A stretch of 64,000 bases of DNA from DUQW01 sp050953805 (lineage in GTDB: Bacteria; Bacillota_I; Bacilli_A; Acholeplasmatales; Acholeplasmataceae): contig JBMNNE010000002.1 of assembly GCA_050953805.1 (NCBI GenBank), forward strand, positions 372,001-436,000. The letters are read 5' to 3'. The position numbers were made by a program, and so were the translations under genes. Under the pieces are notes generated by a model. It was not told the DNA's origin and ran no database searches. It was given only the letters and a program-made list of their open reading frames with translations. Of the stretch, positions 44,053 to 52,049 are shown in pieces. The stretch's first letter is position 1. Every line of letters begins with the position of its first letter.

Positions 44053-45375
44053 ATGCTTCATATTTATAATTCAAAATCAAATAAAATAGAAAAATTCATT
44101 CCCAATAATTATCCGAATGTTTCAATGTATGTTTGTGGGCCTACAGTTTATGACCATATTCATATTGGTAACGCTAGGCCGATTATCTTTTTTGATATGT
44201 TGAAAAGATATCTAGAAGCGATCGGGTATAAGGTAACTTATGTGACTAACATCACTGATATAGACGATAAAATTATTAATCGTGCAATTAGCGAAAACAC
44301 AACCGAAAAGGCAATTGCTGAAAAGTATACAAAAGAAACTAAAAGATTATTCCCTAAATTAAATGTTAAAACACCTGATATGATGCCTAAAGCGACTGAT
44401 TATATTGGAGATATGATTACTTATATCGATAATTTAATAAAAAAAGGTTATGCTTATGAAGTTGACGGAGATGTTTATTTTAGAGTTTCAAAAATAGCTG
44501 AATACGGAGTTATTAGTAAACAAAACATTGATAAACTATTCGAAGGGGCAAGAATTGATGTTAGTGACGTTAAAGAAGATCCTAAAGATTTTAATTTGTG
44601 GAAAAAAACCGATTTCGGAATTGCTTATGATTCAAAATGGAGCCAAGGACGCCCTGGATGGCATACTGAGTGTGCAGTAATGAATCATGAAATATTTAAA
44701 GATGAATTAGATATTCATGGAGGGGGAATTGACCTAAAGTTTCCTCACCATGAAAATGAAAATGCTCAATCAATTGCCCATAACGGACATGGATTAAGTA
44801 AATATTGGGTCCATTCGGCATTTATTAATTTAACCGATTCTAAGATGAGCAAATCACTAGGAAATGTTATCTCGGTTATTGATTTAGAGAAAAAATATGA
44901 TTTATTAGCTTATCGATTATTAGTTTTAGCACATCATTATCAACAACCAATTAATTATAGTGATGAATTAATGAGACAATATCAAGAAGAATTTAACCGA
45001 ATTCAACGAACATTAAAAAATTCATTTATTAAATTTGAATTAGAGAATATAGAAATTGATGAAGATGAACTAGATAAACAGTCATTGATAAAGTTTTATA
45101 ACGAGATGAATCAAAACTTAAATACCCCAAATGCGATAACAGTTGTATATGAGTTGGTTAAACAAGTAAATAAGGAAAAAGATATAAAAGAATTAATGAA
45201 ATACTACAATTCATTAATTATGATAATGAAAATATTGGGTTTTGATTTTGATTTTGAAAAACTGTCTGATGAAGATCGTAATTTATTTAAACTTTGGAAT
45301 CAATCTAGAAGTGAAAAAGATTTTGAAACAGCAGACAAATATCGCAAACTACTTCAAGAAAAGGGGTTAATCTAA
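44053..45375 (+). CDS. cysS: cysteinyl-tRNA synthetase
   Basis: Charges tRNA-Cys. 'HIGN' lies at 37-40 and 'KMSKS' at 264-268. The active-site zinc ligands are present: C28 in 'YVCGPTVYD', the cysteine in 'GWHTECAVM' and 'FPHHENE'. The 440-residue chain is slightly shorter than the ~465 of B. subtilis, mainly in the helical C-terminal region. Its stop overlaps the ATPase start (TAATG). The usual B. subtilis neighbour mrnC (mini-RNase III) is not downstream. Confidence 0.97.
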   Translation: MLHIYNSKSNKIEKFIPNNYPNVSMYVCGPTVYDHIHIGNARPIIFFDMLKRYLEAIGYKVTYVTNITDIDDKIINRAISENTTEKAIAEKYTKETKRLFPKLNVKTPDMMPKATDYIGDMITYIDNLIKKGYAYEVDGDVYFRVSKIAEYGVISKQNIDKLFEGARIDVSDVKEDPKDFNLWKKTDFGIAYDSKWSQGRPGWHTECAVMNHEIFKDELDIHGGGIDLKFPHHENENAQSIAHNGHGLSKYWVHSAFINLTDSKMSKSLGNVISVIDLEKKYDLLAYRLLVLAHHYQQPINYSDELMRQYQEEFNRIQRTLKNSFIKFELENIEIDEDELDKQSLIKFYNEMNQNLNTPNAITVVYELVKQVNKEKDIKELMKYYNSLIMIMKILGFDFDFEKLSDEDRNLFKLWNQSRSEKDFETADKYRKLLQEKGLI

Positions 45376-48137
45376 TGGCAAAGAAAACTGATGCAAAAAT
45401 TGAAAAAGAATTAGAAAAACTTGAAATGGAACTTAACGAGACCATAGAAGAACCAGCACCACAACCTAAGAAAACAACTAGAACTAAAAAAGTTCAACCA
45501 GTAGTAGAAGAACCACCGGTAGTTGTCGAAGAGGAAAAAGTAGAAGAGGTTCCAGTTAAAAGAACAAGAACGAGAGCTAAAGAAGTTAAAGTTGTTATTC
45601 AAGAAGAGTTGCTGGCAACGCCAGAAGATTTTTCGGCGCCTTTTGAGCCTAAAGAAGAACCGGCTCCAAAGCCTAAGGTAAGAAAAGATGAAGTTGTAGT
45701 TAATCGATATAACCCCGATCCCAATTTAGGATTGACAAGCGATGAAGTTGAAGCTAGAAAAATAGCTGGATTTTATAACAAAATTAAAACTGGAAGTTCA
45801 AAGAGTATTGTAGGGATCATTTTTACTAATGTCTTCACCTTTTTTAACTTATTAATGTTTGGAATAGCTACTTGGTTAATTACTGCCAAAGCTCCGGTTG
45901 GTAACTTTTTATTCTTAGGAACAATTACAGCAAATATTTTAATTGGTATTATCCAAGAAATTAAAGCTAAAAGAATTATTGATAAACTATCAATTATATC
46001 GGCGCCAACCGCAATAGTTGTTCGTGATGGATTTGAAAATGAAGTTCAACTTCAAGATGTAGTAATCGATGATATTATCATTATCAAGAGTGGAAAGCAA
46101 ATTCCAGCGGATGCAATTATGGTTTCAACCGAACCAATTGAAGTTAATGAAGCACTATTAACTGGTGAAGCCGATCCGGTATTAAAAAATAAAGGAGATT
46201 TATTATATTCAGGAAGTTTCGTTGTTGCCGGAACAGTTAAAGCCCAAGTGGTTGGGGTTGGTAGTGATGTCTTTATCGAAAAACTTACAAACCAAGCTAG
46301 GATTTATGAAAAACCACAATCAGAATTATTAAAATCTTTGCGAATTTTAATTAAAGCTCTAGCGATTTTAATTATTCCGATTGGAGCTATCTTATTTTAT
46401 ATTACTACCGAAGCTCCAGTAGGAATTGGAAATACGCCGTATAATGTATCGGTAATTAATACCGCTGGCGCTTTGATTGGAATGGTTCCAGCCGGATTAT
46501 TTTTATTAACAAGTATGGCCTTGGCTGTCGGGGTAATCAGACTTGCTGATAATAATACTTTAGTTCAAGAGTTGTATTGTATCGAAATGTTGGCAAGAAT
46601 TGATACTTTATGTTTAGATAAAACTGGAACAATTACCGATGGAACAATGAATGTTCAAAGTGTTATTGAAATTAAGAGTGATTCCAAATTAACCGTTGCT
46701 GAAATTATTCCAGCAATGATGAATGCATTTAAAGATGAAAACCAAACAAGTAAAGCGTTAATCGAAAGATTCGGTCGAGGAAGAGCACTTAAATATGTAA
46801 AAACTATTCCGTTTTCTAGTGCTAGAAAATATAGTGCGGTTGAATTTAGTGATTATGGAGTTTATGTTTTAGGGGCACCAGAATATGTTTTAAAAGAAAA
46901 ATATGAAATGGTTTCTAGTCAAGTTGAACGATTATCAGCCGAAGGATTAAGAGTCTTAGCTGTTGGATTTTCTAAAGGTAGAATTAGAGATAACGATAAC
47001 ATTACTGGAATTACTTGGCCAGTGGCGTTAATTGTTATTGAAGATTCAATTAGAATTGACGCTAGAGAAACAATTGAGTATTTTAGAGAATCTGGGGTTG
47101 ATATTAAAGTTATTTCAGGGGATAACCCAATTACAGCATCAAGAATTGCTGAACGGGCCGGAATTGAAAACTATCATAAATATATTAGTTTAGAGGGAGC
47201 CACTGAAAAAGAAGTAATTCGTGCTGCCGAAGAGTTTACGGTATTTGGTAGAGTTTCACCAATTCAAAAGAAAATATTAATTCAAACAATGAAAGCTAAT
47301 GGACGCACTGTAGCTATGACTGGTGATGGAGTTAATGATATTTTAGCGTTAAAAGAAGCGGATACATCAATTGCAATGGCATCTGGTAGTGATGCTGCTA
47401 GAAATGTTTCACACTTAGTGCTGTTGGATTCAAATTTCTCTTCAATGCCTAAGGTAGTATCAGAGGGAAGAAGAGTTATTAATAACGTTCAAAAAGTTGC
47501 AACATTATTTTTAACAAAAACAATTTTCTCGATTATGTTATCATTTATCACTATCTATTTAGGTTTAGTAAGTGATCGAGCAACTTATCCAATTTCTCCA
47601 GCCCAATTAATTCCAATTGACTGGTTCGTAATTGGAGTTCCATCATTTATTCTCGCTCTTGAATATAATAATAATCGAATTAAGTCGGGTAATTTCTTAT
47701 TGAATATTATTAAATCGGCATTACCTGGAGCATTGGCGGTAATTATTACCAGTATGTTAATTTATTGGTTAAAAACACCATTAGAAATTAATGATGATCG
47801 TGTTGTTTCAACATTAATTGTTTTATCAGCGACAACCATTTCATTGATTGTTTTATATCGTGTTTCTTCGCCACTTAATGTCCCACGCAGAATTTTATTT
47901 GTTTCAATGTTAACTCTATTTCTCTTGAGTGTCATGTTTATTCCAGAGTTCTTTGGAATTGCTCCGCTTTGGAAATTTGGATTCTATACTGGCGAGCCAT
48001 TGAATTTACAAGAAAAATTATTTTTGATTGTTCTTTTACAAGCGGCCTATCCGATTATTTATATTGTCTCTAATATTGGTTCGTGGATTAAAAAGATTGT
48101 CGGCACGATTATTAATTTCTTTAAAAACTATGTCTAA
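45375..48137 (+). CDS. CtpE/Exp7-like P-type cation ATPase with disordered N-terminal tail
   Basis: Membrane cation pump. The transport core (about 115-920) has 'LLTGEADP' (actuator), phosphorylated D415 in 'DKTGT', 'FSSARKYSAV' (nucleotide domain) and 'MTGDGVNDILALKEADTSIA'. 'GLTSDEVEARKIAGFYN' and 'NVFTFFNLLMFG' resemble the CtpE/YfgQ branch, for which calcium uptake has been reported in mycobacteria; membrane helix 4 reads 'PAGL', and the P1B-type CPC metal motif is absent. The first ~110 residues are an unusual Glu/Pro/Lys-rich low-complexity tail with repeated 'RTK'/'RTRTRAK' and acidic 'VVEEEKVEEV' blocks, expected to be disordered in the cytoplasm. Co-transcribed with cysS and rlmB. 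Confidence 0.9.
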   Translation: MAKKTDAKIEKELEKLEMELNETIEEPAPQPKKTTRTKKVQPVVEEPPVVVEEEKVEEVPVKRTRTRAKEVKVVIQEELLATPEDFSAPFEPKEEPAPKPKVRKDEVVVNRYNPDPNLGLTSDEVEARKIAGFYNKIKTGSSKSIVGIIFTNVFTFFNLLMFGIATWLITAKAPVGNFLFLGTITANILIGIIQEIKAKRIIDKLSIISAPTAIVVRDGFENEVQLQDVVIDDIIIIKSGKQIPADAIMVSTEPIEVNEALLTGEADPVLKNKGDLLYSGSFVVAGTVKAQVVGVGSDVFIEKLTNQARIYEKPQSELLKSLRILIKALAILIIPIGAILFYITTEAPVGIGNTPYNVSVINTAGALIGMVPAGLFLLTSMALAVGVIRLADNNTLVQELYCIEMLARIDTLCLDKTGTITDGTMNVQSVIEIKSDSKLTVAEIIPAMMNAFKDENQTSKALIERFGRGRALKYVKTIPFSSARKYSAVEFSDYGVYVLGAPEYVLKEKYEMVSSQVERLSAEGLRVLAVGFSKGRIRDNDNITGITWPVALIVIEDSIRIDARETIEYFRESGVDIKVISGDNPITASRIAERAGIENYHKYISLEGATEKEVIRAAEEFTVFGRVSPIQKKILIQTMKANGRTVAMTGDGVNDILALKEADTSIAMASGSDAARNVSHLVLLDSNFSSMPKVVSEGRRVINNVQKVATLFLTKTIFSIMLSFITIYLGLVSDRATYPISPAQLIPIDWFVIGVPSFILALEYNNNRIKSGNFLLNIIKSALPGALAVIITSMLIYWLKTPLEINDDRVVSTLIVLSATTISLIVLYRVSSPLNVPRRILFVSMLTLFLLSVMFIPEFFGIAPLWKFGFYTGEPLNLQEKLFLIVLLQAAYPIIYIVSNIGSWIKKIVGTIINFFKNYV

Positions 48138-48148
48138 GGATTGATAAT

Positions 48149-48847
48149 ATGATAATATATGGAAAAAATCCGGTTCGAGAAGCGATTTATAAAAAAAGAA
48201 AGATTTATAAATTATATTTAGATCAAAAATTTAGCGATCGAAAATATATTAATTTCTTAGAAGATAACCAAATTAAATATACATATTTAGCCAAAGATAA
48301 ATTGAATGAATTAACTAATAACGCCTTGCACCAAGGCGTTGTTGCTGAGGTTGAAAATTATAGTTATTTTGAGTTTGAAGAGGTATATCAAGAAGATAAA
48401 ATTAATCGATTTATTATCTTAGATGAAATTACTGATCCACATAATTTAGGAGCGATCTTAAGGACGGCAGAAGCCGCCGGAATTGATGCAATTATTGTTT
48501 CTAAAAGGCAACAAGCCCCATTAAATGCAACCGTTGCGAAAGTCTCTTCTGGGGCAATTGAGCATGTCCCGGTGGTGGCAGTTAGTAATATTAATAATTT
48601 TTTATTAAAGATTAAAAAGTTAGGTTTTTTAGTAGTTGGTACTGATGGCAACGCCCCCTATGATTACCACGAAATACCAAAAAACACTAACATTGCGGTT
48701 ATTCTAGGAAGTGAAGGCAGTGGCATTCGGCCTCTAGTTAAAACTAATTGCGATATTTTAGTGAAAATACCAATGTATGGTAAAATTAATTCATTAAATG
48801 TTTCAGTTGCCGGGGCACTGTTGATGTATGAAATAATTAAAAAATAG
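48149..48847 (+). CDS. rlmB: 23S rRNA (guanosine(2251)-2'-O)-methyltransferase RlmB
   Basis: SpoU-family ribose methyltransferase with the trefoil-knot SAM site. The N-terminal ~70 residues form the L30e-like RNA-binding domain ('MIIYGKNPVREAIYKKRKI'), followed by the SpoU motifs 'DEITDPHNLGAILRTAEAAG', 'LGSEGSGI' and 'SLNVSVAGALLMYE'. 232 residues, normal. The order cysS...rlmB...sigH...rpmG is that of B. subtilis. Confidence 0.95.
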   Translation: MIIYGKNPVREAIYKKRKIYKLYLDQKFSDRKYINFLEDNQIKYTYLAKDKLNELTNNALHQGVVAEVENYSYFEFEEVYQEDKINRFIILDEITDPHNLGAILRTAEAAGIDAIIVSKRQQAPLNATVAKVSSGAIEHVPVVAVSNINNFLLKIKKLGFLVVGTDGNAPYDYHEIPKNTNIAVILGSEGSGIRPLVKTNCDILVKIPMYGKINSLNVSVAGALLMYEIIKK

Positions 48848-48862
48848 AAAGGAAATAATAAC

Positions 48863-49354
48863 ATGAATGATTATGAATTAATTTATTTAGTTCAAAATCA
48901 TCAAGACGGGATTGCGTTAGATTTTCTTTTCGAAAAATATAAACTATTAATATGGAAATATATTCATCAGTATAACGTTCCATATTATGAACAAGAAGAC
49001 TTTTTTCAAGAAGGTTTATTAATGCTTCATAAAGCGATAATCAGTTTCAATGAAGCTAAGAATAAAACCTTTACAAGATACTTTGAATTAATCTTAAAAA
49101 GAAGGTTTTGGGCACTACTAAAAAGGTTGCCGAAATATGTCATTAAAGATATTCCTGAAATCCAAGGAAGTTATATTTTACGGGAAACCGAAATCGTAAT
49201 TCCTGACTTAAAAAGTAAATTGGAATTAGACATATTTGAAATGTATTTTGTAAATAATGAAAGTATTAGCGATATATCTAAAAAAAGAGGATATAAAGTA
49301 AAACAGATATATAATGCTATATATCGAATTAGAGAGAAAATATTATCTAAGTGA
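48863..49354 (+). CDS. short sigma-70-like factor at the sigH position
   Basis: 163-residue sigma-factor-like protein. Region 2 is recognisable in 'YYEQEDFFQEGLLMLHKAIISF' (core binding and -10 recognition helix), and a region-4 helix-turn-helix in 'ISDISKKRGYKVKQIYNAIYRIREKI'. It lies exactly where sigH sits in B. subtilis (rlmB-yacP-sigH-rpmGB-secE), so it is probably a SigH/ECF-like relative shortened from ~218 residues. The organism shows no sporulation genes in this window; competence or stress roles are possible. Stop is TGA. Ribosome-binding site GAAAGGA. Confidence 0.8.
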   Translation: MNDYELIYLVQNHQDGIALDFLFEKYKLLIWKYIHQYNVPYYEQEDFFQEGLLMLHKAIISFNEAKNKTFTRYFELILKRRFWALLKRLPKYVIKDIPEIQGSYILRETEIVIPDLKSKLELDIFEMYFVNNESISDISKKRGYKVKQIYNAIYRIREKILSK

Positions 49355-49425
49355 TAATATATTTGACTAAGTCATTTAAAAGTGCTAAAATAACACTTGC
49401 AAATGACCACAAAGGTGGTTTTTTA

Positions 49426-49575
49426 ATGAGAGAGAAAGTAATATTAGTTTGCAGCGAATGCTTATCACGAAATTATCAAGCAACTAAAAATAAGATGACT
49501 GCAACCAAAAGATTAGAAATTAATAAATATTGTAAGACGTGTAACAAACACACGTTACATAAAGAAAGTAAGTAG
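49426..49575 (+). CDS. rpmG: 50S ribosomal protein L33
   Basis: 49-residue zinc-ribbon ribosomal protein with the cysteine pairs 'CSEC' and 'CKTC' and 'RLEINKYC'. The ATG at 49426 has AAGGTGG upstream; the frame is open further upstream (from 49351) but those residues do not belong to L33. This is the four-cysteine (zinc-using) form. secE follows after 9 bp. Confidence 0.95.
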   Translation: MREKVILVCSECLSRNYQATKNKMTATKRLEINKYCKTCNKHTLHKESK

Positions 49576-49584
49576 GTGGATGAC

Positions 49585-50004
49585 ATGGCAGTAAAAAAAC
49601 GCGATGAACAATTAAAATCTAAATTAATGGAAGTACTAACAACCGAGTATAAATGGGAAAATTTATTACTTGGATTTTTAGCAGTAGCTTCAGCAGCATT
49701 ATCGATGATGATTATTAATAAAACCTTACAAATTGATGCATCGTTTCCGATTTTAGGAACTGGAAATAACGGAATTATTTTCGCTTGGTTCTTATTTGCG
49801 ATTTCAATGGTTGGTTTATTATTAGTTTTATTCCCTTTCTTCCAAGCGGCTTTTCCTGAAGTTAGAAAAATTGCTTGGCCAACAAGAAAGAAATTTGTGG
49901 AAAATAGTGCTAAAACTTTAATTTATTTAGTAGTTCTAACATTAGTTTTATTTTTATTTGACTTTTTAATTATTCAAACTCTAGGAAGATTAATAGGTAA
50001 TTAA
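49585..50004 (+). CDS. secE: preprotein translocase subunit SecE, three-helix form
   Basis: Essential clamp subunit of the SecYEG channel. The conserved SecE core is the C-terminal part: amphipathic 'FFQAAFPEVRKIAWPTRKKF' followed by a membrane helix ('LIYLVVLTLVLFLFDFLII'). Two additional hydrophobic helices precede it ('LLLGFLAVASAALSMMII' and 'FAWFLFAISMVGLLLVLF'), so the protein has three membrane segments in 139 residues like E. coli SecE, instead of the single-helix ~60-residue form of most Firmicutes. The ATG at 49585 follows AGGTGG; a GTG nine bases upstream lies within that site. Confidence 0.92.
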   Translation: MAVKKRDEQLKSKLMEVLTTEYKWENLLLGFLAVASAALSMMIINKTLQIDASFPILGTGNNGIIFAWFLFAISMVGLLLVLFPFFQAAFPEVRKIAWPTRKKFVENSAKTLIYLVVLTLVLFLFDFLIIQTLGRLIGN

Positions 50005-50006
50005 AA

Positions 50007-50543
50007 ATGTTAAGCGGACAAGTTCGTTGGTATATCGTTCAAACTTACTCTGGTGATGAAAATACAGTTAAAGTTGACTTAGAAAGACGTACTGAGAGTA
50101 TGGGTATGACCGATTATATTTTTAGAGTTTTAGTGCCTGAAATTATTATTCCTGCTACTGAAGAAAAAAAAGAAACAGTTGAAAGATTATTTCCTGGATA
50201 TGTATTTGTCGAAATGATTGTCACTGACGAATCTTGGTTTGTTGTAAGAAACACCCCAGGAGTTACCGGCTTTTTAGGTTCAAGCGGTGGTGGAACTAAA
50301 CCAATTCCGGTGTTAAAAGATGAAATGGACTCAATTTTACGTAAAATTGGGGCCATTGCTAAACCAAACTTTGATCGTTATTTAGGAAAAACAGTAATTA
50401 TTGAAAGAGGAGTTTGGGAAGGTCAAGAAGGATTAGTAACCGGAATTGATAACGATCAAGAATTAGCGATAGTTTCAATTGACATGTTTGGTCAAGCCAC
50501 ACCAACCGAAGTTAGTGTTTACGACATTAAAGAAAGACAATAA
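50007..50543 (+). CDS. nusG: transcription termination/antitermination factor NusG
   Basis: Elongation factor that binds RNA polymerase through the beta' clamp. NGN domain: 'RWYIVQTYSGDENTVKVDLE' and 'LFPGYVFVEM'; 'NTPGVTGFLGSSGG' ends it. The C-terminal KOW domain is 'KTVIIERGVWEGQEGLVTGI'. 178 residues, normal for Firmicutes. Ends the rlmB-secE-nusG segment at a terminator, so rplK is not in the same transcript here. Confidence 0.97.
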   Translation: MLSGQVRWYIVQTYSGDENTVKVDLERRTESMGMTDYIFRVLVPEIIIPATEEKKETVERLFPGYVFVEMIVTDESWFVVRNTPGVTGFLGSSGGGTKPIPVLKDEMDSILRKIGAIAKPNFDRYLGKTVIIERGVWEGQEGLVTGIDNDQELAIVSIDMFGQATPTEVSVYDIKERQ

Positions 50544-50557
50544 TTTTAGATTTTAAG

Positions 50558-50581
50558 AAAGAGGTAAAAAACCTCTTTTTT
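50558..50581 (+). terminator. terminator after nusG
   Basis: AAAGAGGT-AAAAA-ACCTCTTT followed by T residues. Confidence 0.9.
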
Positions 50582-50666
50582 AATTGTATAATCTTTGTTA
50601 GTAAAACTAATGGTATAATTATATTAGGATTATAAATAAGAAAAGGTTTTTTGAAGGAGGTATTTT

Positions 50667-51425
50667 ATGGTAAAATCAATTAAAAAATACGTATTTAGAT
50701 CATATTTATATGTCATAAGTACCATAATTTTAGGGTTCTTTTTGTTAGCAGTAAGTAATGTAGTTGCTAATAATCCCCCAAAAAACAGAAATTATTCAAT
50801 TTATATTTATGGAGAAACTCATGGGGAAGAGGCGATTAGTGATAAAGAGCTGGAAATTTGGTATGATTTTTATCATAAAAAAGAGATGCGACACTTATTT
50901 ATTGAAGCAGCTTATTTTGATGCTGAAATTTTAAATTTGTGGATGAAAGACGACGATGATTATTATTTAGATAAATTGTTTAAAGAATGGGAAGGGACAT
51001 ATTCTGATAACGATGTTACGAGAAATTTTTATGTACAAATCAAAAAAAATTGCCCAGAAACAATTTTTCATGGTACTGATATCGGTCATCAATATGATAC
51101 TATTGGCGAGTTTTATTTAGAATATTTAGAAAATAACGGTTTAAAAAATAGTGAAAAATATCGGTTAACTTTAGAATCAATTGAACAAGGAAGACAGTTT
51201 TATAGTGGGCAAGGTAATATTATGAAATATCGTGAAGACAAAATGGTGGAAAATTTTATTCGCGAATATGATAAACTTGATGGAGAAAAAATAATGGGGA
51301 TATATGGTAGTGCCCATTTAAAAAAAGACATTTTAGCTATACTTTTTGGAATAACACCAATGACTGATCAGTTAAAAAAGCACTATGGAAATATCATTTA
51401 TGCTAAGAGATTAGATAAAATTTAA
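50667..51425 (+). CDS. TIKI/TraB/EreA-superfamily protein, membrane-anchored
   Basis: 252-residue protein with an N-terminal membrane anchor (about 14-34) and an external domain. The motif 'IYGETHGEE' (G49, E50, H52, E54) and a C-terminal 'YGSAH' (214-217) match the paired GxxH/GxH histidine motifs of the TIKI/TraB/ChaN/erythromycin-esterase superfamily, which includes metal-dependent hydrolases. Which member it most resembles cannot be settled by eye. It has its own extended -10 promoter (TGGTATAAT, about 50610) and an AAGGAGG site, and it splits nusG from rplK, which are adjacent in most Firmicutes. No erythromycin resistance claim is made. Confidence 0.75.
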   Translation: MVKSIKKYVFRSYLYVISTIILGFFLLAVSNVVANNPPKNRNYSIYIYGETHGEEAISDKELEIWYDFYHKKEMRHLFIEAAYFDAEILNLWMKDDDDYYLDKLFKEWEGTYSDNDVTRNFYVQIKKNCPETIFHGTDIGHQYDTIGEFYLEYLENNGLKNSEKYRLTLESIEQGRQFYSGQGNIMKYREDKMVENFIREYDKLDGEKIMGIYGSAHLKKDILAILFGITPMTDQLKKHYGNIIYAKRLDKI

Positions 51426-51441
51426 AATATAATTATATTGC

Positions 51442-51470
51442 TTGTATTTATAATACAATAGTGATAAAAT
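51442..51470 (+). promoter_or_regulatory. rplK promoter with dyad over the -35
   Basis: TTGTAT, 17-bp spacer, TAAAAT with TG extension. The -35 is the left arm of a perfect dyad TTGTATT-tat-AATACAA (51442-51458). The rpoB promoter has the same arrangement. Confidence 0.8.
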
Positions 51471-51497
51471 AAAGAAGCGTGTAAAAAACACACCGTA

Positions 51498-51528
51498 GTG
51501 GAAGGATATTTTAAATCCGTAAAACCAC
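51498..51528 (+). promoter_or_regulatory. rplK leader hairpin, candidate L1-binding site A
   Basis: GTGG-A-AGGAT ... ATCC-GTAAAA-CCAC: outer stem GTGG/CCAC, inner stem GGAT/ATCC, asymmetric internal loop with GTAAAA on the 3' side. The same design recurs upstream of rplA, consistent with autoregulation by L1, which is known to bind its operon mRNA. Confidence 0.6.
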
Positions 51529-51561
51529 ATACTTATCACATAAAATGAAGGAGGATGTGTT

Positions 51562-51990
51562 ATGGCAAGAAAAAAAGTAGTTCGCGAACTTAAATTACAA
51601 ATTCCAGCCGGAAAAGCAACACCTGCACCACCAGTTGGACCTGCATTAGGACAAGCTCAAGTTAATATCCCACAGTTTGTCTCACAATTTAATGAAGCGA
51701 CAAGAGATCAAATGGGGTATATTATTCCAGTTATCATTTATGTATATGATGACAGAACTTTTAGTTTTGTAACTAAAACCCCACCTGCAAGTGACTTATT
51801 AAAGAAAGCTGCGAAAGTACAAAAAGGATCAGGCGAACCTAATAAAAAACAGGTCGCAACAATTACTAAAGCAGAACTTGCTAAGATTGCAGAAATGAAG
51901 ATGCCAGATTTAAATGCGTATACTGTTGAACAAGCGATGAAAATCGTTGAAGGAACAGCACGCCAAATGGGTATCAAAGTAGTAGATTAA
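51562..51990 (+). CDS. rplK: 50S ribosomal protein L11
   Basis: GTPase-centre protein binding 23S rRNA helices 43/44. 142 residues with 'LQIPAGKATPAPPVGPALGQ', 'FVTKTPPASDLLKKAA' and 'GTARQMGIKV'. Strong AAGGAGG site. It starts the rplK-rplA unit. Ordinary. Confidence 0.98.
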   Translation: MARKKVVRELKLQIPAGKATPAPPVGPALGQAQVNIPQFVSQFNEATRDQMGYIIPVIIYVYDDRTFSFVTKTPPASDLLKKAAKVQKGSGEPNKKQVATITKAELAKIAEMKMPDLNAYTVEQAMKIVEGTARQMGIKVVD

Positions 51991-52003
51991 ATGGTTCTTA
52001 ATT

Positions 52004-52030
52004 GTGGGAGGAAATCCCGCTTATTACCAC
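52004..52030 (+). promoter_or_regulatory. rplK-rplA intergenic hairpin, candidate L1-binding site B
   Basis: GTGG-G-AGGA-AATCCC ... ACCAC: outer stem GTGG/CCAC, inner GGGA/TCCC, 3' internal loop GCTTATTA. It closely parallels site A and ends five bases before the AGGAGG of rplA, well placed to control L1 synthesis. Confidence 0.6.
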
Positions 52031-52049
52031 ATTTAGGAGGAAAGATTAT

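Noticed and set aside
49351..49425. N-terminal extension of L33
   Set aside because: The frame is open but the residues do not match L33, and the ribosome-binding site favours the ATG at 49426.
52002..52049. N-terminal extension of L1
   Set aside because: It would translate the regulatory hairpin; AGGAGG and family length fix the start at 52050.
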